Below, in pieces: positions 42,683-50,533 of a stretch of 64,000 nucleotides of DNA; position 1 is the stretch's first letter; each line of letters begins with the position of its first letter. Made by a program: the position numbers and the translations under genes. The stretch covers positions 1 through 64,000 of the forward strand of contig CACJWN010000001.1 in NCBI GenBank assembly GCA_902597175.1, given 5' to 3'. Source of the stretch: an uncultured Pelagibacteraceae bacterium (GTDB taxonomy: Bacteria > Pseudomonadota > Alphaproteobacteria > Pelagibacterales > Pelagibacteraceae). The notes under the pieces were generated by a model. The model made no database searches, was not told the DNA's origin, and saw nothing but the letters and a program-made list of their open reading frames with translations.

Positions 42683-44044
42683 TTAAGCGGCAAAATTCCT
42701 TTCATTAAGTTTATTATCAATCTCACCAAATAGAGTATTTTGATTTCCGCTTTTGATTTTTACTTTTTTTATTTTTCCTTTTAAATTCTCTTTCGTTTTT
42801 ACTATCACTGAATTAGCATACTCATCTCTCCCAAAAAACTCATCTTTATTTTTTACTTTGTTTTCGAATAATACTAAGGCTGTTTTATTAAATAGACTTC
42901 TTCTATATCTTAATTTGATCTTTTCAGCAGTATTTTGAAAAATAACTAACCTTTTTTTAGATGTATTATGATCAATCTCATTTAGTTTTGCTGCAGGAGT
43001 TCCAGGTCGAGGACTAAAAATGAAAGAATAACAATTTATAAATTCAATTTTTTCAAGCAGTTTTATTGTATCATTAAAATCACTTTCAGTTTCCCCTGGA
43101 TAACCAATAATAAAATCACTAGAAAACTTGATCCTCGGATTCACTTCTCTAAGTTTGTTAATTATTTCTAGATAATCTTCTACGGTGTGTTTTCTATTCA
43201 TTGCCTCTAGAATTTTATTCGATCCGCTCTGAACTGGTAAATGAATAAAGGGTGTCAACTTTTTATTATGACTTCTATATATATCTATTAGGTCTTCCGT
43301 AAAATCTTTAGGGTGTGAGGTAGTATATCTGATTCTTTCTATATCTTTTATTTTGGATATCTCTGATATTAGAGATGATAGTTTTTTTTCGTTATGACAA
43401 TAAGCATTAACATTTTGACCTAATAAAGTAATTTCTTTTGCGCCATTACTAACTAAATCTTTGCATTCTTTAACTAATTCATTAATCGGTCTAGAAAATT
43501 CTGCACCCCTAGTATATGGAACTACACAAAATTTACAAAACTTATCGCAGCCCTCTTGAATTGTTAAAAAAGAAGAAACACTACTATCAGAATTTTTGTA
43601 ATAATTTAAAGTGTCGAATTTTTCTTTAGCATCAAAACCCGTGAGATTTTCTTGCAAGGATTTTTTCTCTATATTTTTAATTATTTGATTAAACTTATGC
43701 AAAGATTGGGGGCCTATTACAGCATCTATATATTTTTCTCTGTCTAAGAGAATGTCGCCCTCTGCTTGAGCTACACAACCAGTTACAACAATAATTGGTT
43801 TTTTCCTGCCTCTAAAATTTTTTTTAATTCTACCAATATCATGATAAACTTTATCTGTGGCCTTCTCTCTAATGTGACAAGTATTTAAAACGTAACAATC
43901 AGCTTTATCCAATTCATCTGTTTTTTTGTAATTGATAGACTTAACAAGATCATAAATACGATTGCTATCGTATTCATTCATTTGACAGCCAAAAGTTTTT
44001 ATAAAGATTTTTTTTTCCAAATTATTTTTTAATTTTTGAGCCAT
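42683..44044 (-). CDS. miaB: tRNA-2-methylthio-N6-isopentenyladenosine synthase MiaB
   Basis: Radical-SAM methylthiotransferase, 453 residues from the ATG at 44044 (MAQKLKNNLE). The UPF0004 domain has its three Cys (FGCQMN, CHIREKA, GCVAQAEG), the radical-SAM CxxxCxxC is in GCDKFCKFCVVPY, and a C-terminal TRAM domain follows. A start 9 bp upstream is open. It overlaps the end of fur by 23 bp. Confidence 0.95.
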   Translation of the reverse strand: MAQKLKNNLEKKIFIKTFGCQMNEYDSNRIYDLVKSINYKKTDELDKADCYVLNTCHIREKATDKVYHDIGRIKKNFRGRKKPIIVVTGCVAQAEGDILLDREKYIDAVIGPQSLHKFNQIIKNIEKKSLQENLTGFDAKEKFDTLNYYKNSDSSVSSFLTIQEGCDKFCKFCVVPYTRGAEFSRPINELVKECKDLVSNGAKEITLLGQNVNAYCHNEKKLSSLISEISKIKDIERIRYTTSHPKDFTEDLIDIYRSHNKKLTPFIHLPVQSGSNKILEAMNRKHTVEDYLEIINKLREVNPRIKFSSDFIIGYPGETESDFNDTIKLLEKIEFINCYSFIFSPRPGTPAAKLNEIDHNTSKKRLVIFQNTAEKIKLRYRRSLFNKTALVLFENKVKNKDEFFGRDEYANSVIVKTKENLKGKIKKVKIKSGNQNTLFGEIDNKLNERNFAA

Positions 44045-44441
44045 ACAACTCAAGTTTATGATCTACTAGGTTATAGCCTAATTTTTTTGCAATTTTTTTT
44101 TGAAGTTCCTCAATATCTTTATCCACAAATTCAACTATTTCTCCGCTGTTTATATCTATTAGATGATTGTGATCGTCATTAATTTCATATCTAGCCTTTC
44201 CAGCTTTAAAATCGTGTTTTACCAAAATCCCTGCTTCTTCAAAGAGTTTTACCGTCCTATAAACAGTTGCTATACTAATTTTATCGTCAATCGCTGTTAC
44301 TCTTTTATGAAGTTCGTCTACATCCGGATGATCTTTTGATCCATAAATTTCTTTAGACTCAGAAAGTATTTTAGCAATTACTTTCCTTTGATCAGTTAAT
44401 CTAACCCCCTTTTGTTTACACTTTTCTTCTATTATGCTCAT
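44022..44441 (-). CDS. fur: Fur-family metalloregulator (Fur/Mur type)
   Basis: 139 residues. Helix-turn-helix region VRLTDQRKVIAKIL and SIATVYRTVKLFEEAGIL are typical. The usual second-zinc CxxC of enterobacterial Fur is not present (HNHLIDINSGEIVEF in its place), as in alphaproteobacterial Fur/Mur proteins that respond to manganese or iron. It lies next to miaB as in conserved clusters. A second Fur-family protein, Irr, is at 28995-29402. Confidence 0.87.
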   Translation of the reverse strand: MSIIEEKCKQKGVRLTDQRKVIAKILSESKEIYGSKDHPDVDELHKRVTAIDDKISIATVYRTVKLFEEAGILVKHDFKAGKARYEINDDHNHLIDINSGEIVEFVDKDIEELQKKIAKKLGYNLVDHKLELYGSKIKK

Positions 44442-44449
44442 AGTTTAAT

Positions 44450-44833
44450 TTAACTTAAATAAATAGGATTTATCAATTTTTTTTCTATTAAATTTTTGTC
44501 TAACAAATTCTCTATATTTTCTTGATCAAATTGCTTTAAATTTTTGTCTTTATATCCAAACAACTTGATATTTTTAGAAATTTTAAGTCCTTTTGCAATA
44601 GCCAAGGATATTCTTAATCCTGAAAAGCTTCCCGGGCCTTGATTAACGATTATACTAAAATTTTTGTCTAGTTTTACATTATGGAATTCAAGAAATTTAA
44701 TAATTTCTAAAACTAGCTGTTCATTATTAATTTTTTGGTTTTCAAAATGGTGAATAAAAAATTCTTTATTTATTCTTAAACCTAATTTATCATCCTCACC
44801 GATGTATTTAATTATCAAAAAATTTTCGATCAT
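44450..44833 (-). CDS. tsaB: Shortened tRNA threonylcarbamoyladenosine protein TsaB
   Basis: 127 residues against the usual 200-230. The conserved NQGPGSFSGLRISLAIAKGL motif is at about 64-83 and the C-terminus INPIYLS matches the normal family end (PxYLR), so the loss is an internal deletion of the C-terminal half rather than a frameshift. TsaB is a scaffold for TsaD/TsaE in t6A synthesis; the N-terminal dimer part is kept. Its start overlaps the divergent deacetylase gene by 32 bp. rimI, usually nearby, is missing. Confidence 0.8.
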   Translation of the reverse strand: MIENFLIIKYIGEDDKLGLRINKEFFIHHFENQKINNEQLVLEIIKFLEFHNVKLDKNFSIIVNQGPGSFSGLRISLAIAKGLKISKNIKLFGYKDKNLKQFDQENIENLLDKNLIEKKLINPIYLS

Positions 44834-45860
44834 ATTTTTAATCGTTATTATAGCTTTTATATCTCATCAATCAAAGGTGTTGGCTTTAGAAGACTATAAT
44901 TTTAATGATTTTGGACTTATTTCTATCATGTACCATAGATTCGATGAAAACAAATATCCTTCAACTAATATTCAAATTGATGTCTTTAATGAACAATTGA
45001 AAGTAATAGAAAAAGAGAAAATTAAATTTATTCACCCAAAAAATTTTGAGAAAAGTCTCTCAGAAAAAAAACAACAAAGAAAAATTTTGTTTACAGTAGA
45101 TGATGGGTTATTGTCGTTTTATCAAAATGCCTGGCCTATATTAAAAAAAAAGAAAATACCGTTTATTCTTTTTGTAAATACGCGCGAAGTCGGAACATAT
45201 AATTATATGAACTGGGAACAAATACTTGAATTGCATAAAGATGAAAATGTAGAGATTGGGAATCATAGTCACTCACATGAATATCTTGTGGAGGAAAATC
45301 CTGAAACAATAAAAAAAGATATAGTTAAATCAATAAAGATTTTTGAAGAAAAGCTCGGCCAAAATTCTAAATTTTTTTCTTACCCATTTGGAGAATATAG
45401 TCTTGAATTTAAAAAAATAATTAAAGATCTTGGTTTCAAATACGCTTTTGGCCAACATTCTGGGGTAATTGATGAAACAAAAGATTTGTGGGAATTACCA
45501 AGATTTCCAATTAATGAAAAGTATGGAGAAATCAAAAGATTCTCTACTTTAATGAAGACTCTACCATTGAAATTTAAAAAAATTTCCCCAGAAGATAGAT
45601 ATCTTCTGCAGTCAAAGAATCCACCAAGAGTTAATATAGAGTTTTATGAAAATATTAAAAATTTGAACCAATTAAATTGTTTTTCAAATGAGGGTAATAA
45701 ATGGCGAAATTCAAAAATTCTTTTTAAGGAGGAGAACTTACTCGAAATCGAAATTACAGAAAAATTTATAGGCGAACGTGGTAGAATTAATTGTTCATTA
45801 AAAGAAAGAGATGGATTCTGGAGATGGTTAGGAATTCAGTACGTAATAAGTGAAAGATAA
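44802..45860 (+). CDS. Exported polysaccharide deacetylase family protein
   Basis: 352 residues with an N-terminal signal sequence (hydrophobic about 8-21, cleavage near residue 29). The NodB-type catalytic domain has Asp100-Asp101 in FTVDDGLLSF, the metal His pair 155 and 159 in GNHSHSHE, and SYPFGEY. A C-terminal domain of roughly 100 residues with a WRNS...NCSLKERDGFWRWLG segment has no function I recognise. The N-acetylated sugar substrate is unknown. It is head-to-head with tsaB, overlapping by 32 bp, and its stop abuts that of the Bax-like gene. Confidence 0.83.
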   Translation: MYLIIKKFSIIFLIVIIAFISHQSKVLALEDYNFNDFGLISIMYHRFDENKYPSTNIQIDVFNEQLKVIEKEKIKFIHPKNFEKSLSEKKQQRKILFTVDDGLLSFYQNAWPILKKKKIPFILFVNTREVGTYNYMNWEQILELHKDENVEIGNHSHSHEYLVEENPETIKKDIVKSIKIFEEKLGQNSKFFSYPFGEYSLEFKKIIKDLGFKYAFGQHSGVIDETKDLWELPRFPINEKYGEIKRFSTLMKTLPLKFKKISPEDRYLLQSKNPPRVNIEFYENIKNLNQLNCFSNEGNKWRNSKILFKEENLLEIEITEKFIGERGRINCSLKERDGFWRWLGIQYVISER

Positions 45861-47369
45861 TTAAGAATTCAGTTCTATCTGTTTAACCGAGTTCACTAAT
45901 TTTACTAATTCAAAATCAGATAACCTGTTTTGAGTTATAATTTGGTTTAGTATTTTAGTATACTCAGAACCAGTCTGTGCGTAATTTTTTAGTGTATCTG
46001 TTAAAGCTAATCCTGCGATGTTTTTATTTTTACTTCTTAGTTGTTGTCTTTTTTCTCTGAATTTGGAGTAACTTTTGTGAGTATTCAAATTATTTTTATA
46101 TGCTTTAACTGAGGCTCTTAAAATTGGAAATTTTAAAATTTTATGATTTTTGTTTCCATCTCTTTTTAATGGCGCTATTCCTTGACCATCCCAAGTCCAC
46201 TGACCAAAAATTGCATTGCCCTCCAAAGCGAATCTAGATGTCCCCCATCCACTTTCTTTAGCAGCTTGAGCTAAAGCTATGGATGCTGGGATCATATCCA
46301 TTCTAAGCATAAGTTCATTAAGATCGCCTTTTTTAACTTTGTATTCCAAGAGTTTTTGTCTCAGCCATTGTTTTTCGGCATCAGATGTAAATTTTTTTTC
46401 AGTTAAATTTTTTAACTTTTCCCTATCATCAAGTATTTTTTCATTCTCAGCTACAACTAAGGGTAAAACAATCTTCAGAAAAGTTTCTTTCTTTAATTTA
46501 ACACTTTGTAAGTCATCCAGATCTTTTGGAAATTGTGTGAAATAAATAGGTTTAACTAATTTTTCATTTCTTACTGTTCTTAAATCATAATCAACGTCTT
46601 TAAATAATTGAATAACTGTCTCAGTTTTTAAGTTAAGGTCAGGTAATATTACTTCAGCAACATTATTTTTTTTAACTTTTAGTTCTGGCTTTTTAGTTTC
46701 TTTTTTTAATTTAACCTCTGGTTTCGTTTTCTCCTTTTTGATTTCGGGCTCAGGTCTTTTAATTTCTTTTTTAACTTCTGTCTCTTTTTTCTTCGTTTCT
46801 AATTTTTTTTCAGAAAAATCAAAATTTTGGTAAGTGTTAATTCCTGCTATTATTGCTGTTGTAACTCCTGCGACTACAAAAAATCCAATGATAACGTTTC
46901 TTGCACTTTTTTGGTCGATTTGTTGGTTATAGATTGAATTAAATACATCTGTAAAAAGATTTCCAAAAAATTGAGCGATAGTTGTACCTAATTTTGGAAT
47001 AATATTTAAAAAATTATAGCCTATTTTGCCTAATCCCCTCCAAAGATTTGATATTCCATGGTTAACTTTTCTAGTAGTGTCGTACTTATAGTTCTCAACT
47101 CTTCTAATAAACCTATTTTTGTCTTTTATTTTTTCTTCTTTATAATCAATAATATTTGTTTTTAATCTTGATATAGGTTTAACAAAATTTTCCTTGATAA
47201 AATTTGTTTTGAATTCTTTTGGAATGATGATTTTATTTTTTTTAAGAATTAATTCTATCTGACCCGTTGTTAAATTCTTTCTTCGCTTAGTGTATTCTTG
47301 AATTTCTTTTACATTATAAATATAGGCAAGTTCTAATAGCTTATCCCTATAACTTAATTTCTTTTTCAT
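45861..47369 (-). CDS. Membrane-anchored Bax-like glucosaminidase
   Basis: 502 residues. A cytoplasmic N-terminus of about 155 residues, one transmembrane helix at 158-178, a Lys/Glu/Pro-rich linker (187-235, repeats like KPEVKLKKE), then a Bax/glucosaminidase domain. The catalytic Glu is in AQAAKESGWGTSRFALEGNAIFGQW (Glu372). This should cleave glycan strands in the periplasm during wall remodelling. The family is PF01832-like. It follows nfu in the conserved order. Confidence 0.85.
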   Translation of the reverse strand: MKKKLSYRDKLLELAYIYNVKEIQEYTKRRKNLTTGQIELILKKNKIIIPKEFKTNFIKENFVKPISRLKTNIIDYKEEKIKDKNRFIRRVENYKYDTTRKVNHGISNLWRGLGKIGYNFLNIIPKLGTTIAQFFGNLFTDVFNSIYNQQIDQKSARNVIIGFFVVAGVTTAIIAGINTYQNFDFSEKKLETKKKETEVKKEIKRPEPEIKKEKTKPEVKLKKETKKPELKVKKNNVAEVILPDLNLKTETVIQLFKDVDYDLRTVRNEKLVKPIYFTQFPKDLDDLQSVKLKKETFLKIVLPLVVAENEKILDDREKLKNLTEKKFTSDAEKQWLRQKLLEYKVKKGDLNELMLRMDMIPASIALAQAAKESGWGTSRFALEGNAIFGQWTWDGQGIAPLKRDGNKNHKILKFPILRASVKAYKNNLNTHKSYSKFREKRQQLRSKNKNIAGLALTDTLKNYAQTGSEYTKILNQIITQNRLSDFELVKLVNSVKQIELNS

Positions 47370-47372
47370 TTT

Positions 47373-47918
47373 TTATACTGCCTCAACTGAGTTAACCTCT
47401 TTAACATAATGTTTTAGAAGATTTTGAACTCCTTGTTTTAAAGTCATTAAGGAGCTTGGGCATCCAGAACAACTACCTTGTAATTCCACTTTTACGACAC
47501 CATTAACAAAAGATTTAAATTTGATATCGCCACCATCTCTAGCAACTGCTGGTCTAATTTTTGTATCCAAAACATCTATAATTTTTTTTACTGTATCATC
47601 ATCAGTTTGTTTGAGCTCTGTTTTCTTGCTCTCTTTTAATATAGGCTCACTATTGTTTTCAAAATAGTGGTTTAGATGCGATATAACCATTGGTTTAAGT
47701 TCGTTCCAAGTCACATCTTCGGTTTTCTTAACTGATAAGAAATTTTTGGATAGAAGCACTAGTTCTACACCCTTGAATTCTAAGAGTTCTTTTATGAAAA
47801 CATTAGATAAATTTTTGGATTTATCTTTTTGAAATTCCTCAGTCCCAATTGCTGAGATTATCTTTTCTGAAAGAAATTTTAACGAATTAGGATTTGGTGT
47901 AGATTCAGTTTGTATCAT
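47373..47918 (-). CDS. NfuA-type Fe-S cluster carrier
   Basis: 181 residues in two parts: an N-terminal Nfu_N domain (MIQTESTPNPNSLKF, conserved) and a C-terminal NifU-like domain with RPAVARDGGDIKF and the cluster-binding CSGCPSS (CxxC). It delivers [4Fe-4S] clusters to apoproteins. It lies between trpS and the Bax gene, the usual alphaproteobacterial place. Confidence 0.93.
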   Translation of the reverse strand: MIQTESTPNPNSLKFLSEKIISAIGTEEFQKDKSKNLSNVFIKELLEFKGVELVLLSKNFLSVKKTEDVTWNELKPMVISHLNHYFENNSEPILKESKKTELKQTDDDTVKKIIDVLDTKIRPAVARDGGDIKFKSFVNGVVKVELQGSCSGCPSSLMTLKQGVQNLLKHYVKEVNSVEAV

Positions 47919-47931
47919 TAGGAAATTTATA

Positions 47932-48936
47932 TTATATCAATCCAACTTTTTCACGTATATTTTTAAGGTTTTCCTCAGCTATAATATTGGCTTTTTCTGT
48001 GCCTTTTTTTAAAATTTTCTCGAGGTGGATTTTATCATCTAAAAGTTTTTTCATCTCTTTACCTACAGGAGTGATTTCACTTATCAACAAGTCTGCGAGT
48101 TCTTTTTTTAAAAATGAATATTCTTTACCTGACATTTCATTGAGAACTTTTTCTAAACTAGATTTTGATAGGTTGGAATAAATATTTATTAAGTTTAATG
48201 CTTCTGGTTTTTTTTCTAAAGATTTTAGATTATCAGGAATTTGTTCCGAATCCGATTTAGCTTTTTTAATCTTTTTATTGATTTCATCTGCAGTGTCTTT
48301 TAAGTTTATTCGAGAATAATCTGACTCCTCAGACTTGCTCATCTTTTTTGTTCCGTCTCTTAAACTCATTACTCTAGAAATGTTTTTAGAAATAAGAGGC
48401 TCAGGTAAGGGAAAAAAATCTTTACATTTAAAATCATTATTAAATTTTTGAGCAATATCTCTTGAAAGTTCTAAGTGCTGTTTTTGATCTGCTCCAACAG
48501 GAACGTGCGTTGCCTTATAAAGTAAAATATCTGCAGCCATAAGATTTGGATAAATATACAATCCAACACTTGCCTTTTCTTTATCTGATCCAGCTTTATC
48601 TTTGAATTGAGTCATTCTATTTAACCATCCTATCCTAGAAACGCAATTTAAGATCCATGCCAATTCAGTGTGACCTGAAACTGAAGATTGGTTAAATATT
48701 ATACTCTTTTCCGGATTAAGTCCTGTTGCTAAAAAACTAGCGACTGTCTCTAAAACATTGTTTCTTAATTCATTTGGGCTTTGAAAAACTGTAATTGCGT
48801 GTAAATCCACAACACAATAAATACAATTCATCTCTTTTTGAAGTGAAACAAAGTTTTTTAAAGCTCCAAGATAATTTCCTAAATGCAAGTTTCCAGTCGG
48901 CTGAACACCAGAAAATACTAGTTTTTTTTTATTCAT
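47932..48936 (-). CDS. trpS: Tryptophanyl-tRNA synthetase
   Basis: Class I aminoacyl-tRNA synthetase, 334 residues. The HIGH-like signature is in [14 protein letters not shown] and the KMSKS loop in [24 protein letters not shown] and MAADILLY are conserved. It starts exactly at the murJ stop, with no spacer. Confidence 0.96.
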   Translation of the reverse strand: MNKKKLVFSGVQPTGNLHLGNYLGALKNFVSLQKEMNCIYCVVDLHAITVFQSPNELRNNVLETVASFLATGLNPEKSIIFNQSSVSGHTELAWILNCVSRIGWLNRMTQFKDKAGSDKEKASVGLYIYPNLMAADILLYKATHVPVGADQKQHLELSRDIAQKFNNDFKCKDFFPLPEPLISKNISRVMSLRDGTKKMSKSEESDYSRINLKDTADEINKKIKKAKSDSEQIPDNLKSLEKKPEALNLINIYSNLSKSSLEKVLNEMSGKEYSFLKKELADLLISEITPVGKEMKKLLDDKIHLEKILKKGTEKANIIAEENLKNIREKVGLI

Positions 48937-50463
48937 TTAATTTGCCTTATAACTTTTTATTTTTAATAAACCTAATAAATAACAAGATAACAAATAAATA
49001 ATTCCCACGAAACCTATTATAATTAATAAGTAAATTGACTTATAAATGTACTCATAATCTAGATAACTTGAGAATTTATCCAATGAAAATACTAGCATGA
49101 AAGACATTATTAATGATGAAATTAATATTTTTAAAATATTTTTGAATAATTCTTTTTTAAAATTTATGAAATTTTTTCTAAATAAAATATAAAAAAATAT
49201 TATAACCCCTATCCAAATCGAAATGGATGTTGCTATAGGGATTATCAAAAAACCTATTTGATTAAAAAAACTTAAGCTAATTAATATATTTAAGAAGACA
49301 ATTAATGCGGAAATATAAAATGGTAGTTTTGTGTTATCTCTTGCAAAAAAGAAGTTTGATAATATTTTAATTAATGCAAAAGCAACAATCCCATAACCAA
49401 AAAAACTTAATGCACGAGATGTTATTTCTACATCAGCCGAAGTAAAGGAGCCATATCCAAATAATCCATTGACTATTTCCTCTGAAGCTAAAATTAATCC
49501 CAAACTTGCAGGAATTGATAAGAGTAAAGATAGCTGAATAGACTTATTTTGAATATCGAAAGTTTTAAAATAATCTTTTGATTTAATAGATTTTGAAAGA
49601 GCTGGTAATGATACGGTACCAACAGCAATACCAGCTAATGCCAAGTTAATTTGGTAAACTCTTTCTGCATAATATAGATATGAAACTGCTCCAGATTGGA
49701 ATGAAGCAATTATAGTACCAACTAAAATATTTATTTGAGTTACCCCAGATGAAAAAATGCTTGGTAACAATTTTTTGAAGAAAAATTTTACTTCTTTTGA
49801 TATTTTAAATAAAAATTTAATCTTCGGTTTATAAAATTTATAAGTAAAAAAAATTAAAAAAATTAATTGAAGTATACCAGCTATTGTAACACCATAAGAC
49901 AGTTGTTTTGCTATATCTAAATTTTCTATGTAGGAAATACATAATACTACTATTAAAACTATATTTAAGATTATTGGTGCTGCTGCTGACGCTGCAAATT
50001 TGTTGTTTGAATTTAAAATTCCTGAAAAAAAAGATGCAAGACTTATAAAAAGTAAGAAAGGGAAAGTAATTCTAGTAAGTTCTACGGCTAAATTGAATTT
50101 TATATCATCGGTTACAAATCCCGGAGCAATTAAGTACAGTAAATAGGGAGCGAATATTTCAGCAAGAGTAACAATGAAAATTAAAACAAACAACAAAATA
50201 CTTAAAACGTCATCAGCAAATTTTTTACCTTTTTTTTTATTCTTTACTTTTGCTGCTGTATAACTAGGTATAAATGCTGCATTAAATGTGCCCTCAGCAA
50301 AAAGTCGTCTAAAAGTATTCGGCAATCTAAAAGCTACAAAAAAGGCATCTGCAAATATAGATGCTCCTAAAAAAAAAGCGATTAAAATATCTCTTAAGTA
50401 GCCTAGTATCCTGCTAATAAGTGTAAAAAAACTGAAAATTGTGGCTGATGACAGTAAGTTCAT
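48937..50463 (-). CDS. murJ: Lipid II flippase MurJ
   Basis: 508 residues with about 13-14 predicted membrane helices, of the MOP superfamily. The N-terminal SRILGYLRDILIAFFLGAS and AFRLPNTFRRLFAEGTFNAAFIPSY are hallmark MurJ segments. It flips lipid II across the inner membrane for peptidoglycan synthesis. It starts the minus-strand supercluster running to pnp and is divergent from maeB by 70 bp. Confidence 0.95.
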   Translation of the reverse strand: MNLLSSATIFSFFTLISRILGYLRDILIAFFLGASIFADAFFVAFRLPNTFRRLFAEGTFNAAFIPSYTAAKVKNKKKGKKFADDVLSILLFVLIFIVTLAEIFAPYLLYLIAPGFVTDDIKFNLAVELTRITFPFLLFISLASFFSGILNSNNKFAASAAAPIILNIVLIVVLCISYIENLDIAKQLSYGVTIAGILQLIFLIFFTYKFYKPKIKFLFKISKEVKFFFKKLLPSIFSSGVTQINILVGTIIASFQSGAVSYLYYAERVYQINLALAGIAVGTVSLPALSKSIKSKDYFKTFDIQNKSIQLSLLLSIPASLGLILASEEIVNGLFGYGSFTSADVEITSRALSFFGYGIVAFALIKILSNFFFARDNTKLPFYISALIVFLNILISLSFFNQIGFLIIPIATSISIWIGVIIFFYILFRKNFINFKKELFKNILKILISSLIMSFMLVFSLDKFSSYLDYEYIYKSIYLLIIIGFVGIIYLLSCYLLGLLKIKSYKAN

Positions 50464-50533
50464 ATAAAATCTAAATTAGGCCATAAATTTATAGTGAATT
50501 TTAATTCTTTATATAACATACTCATTTTAATAA

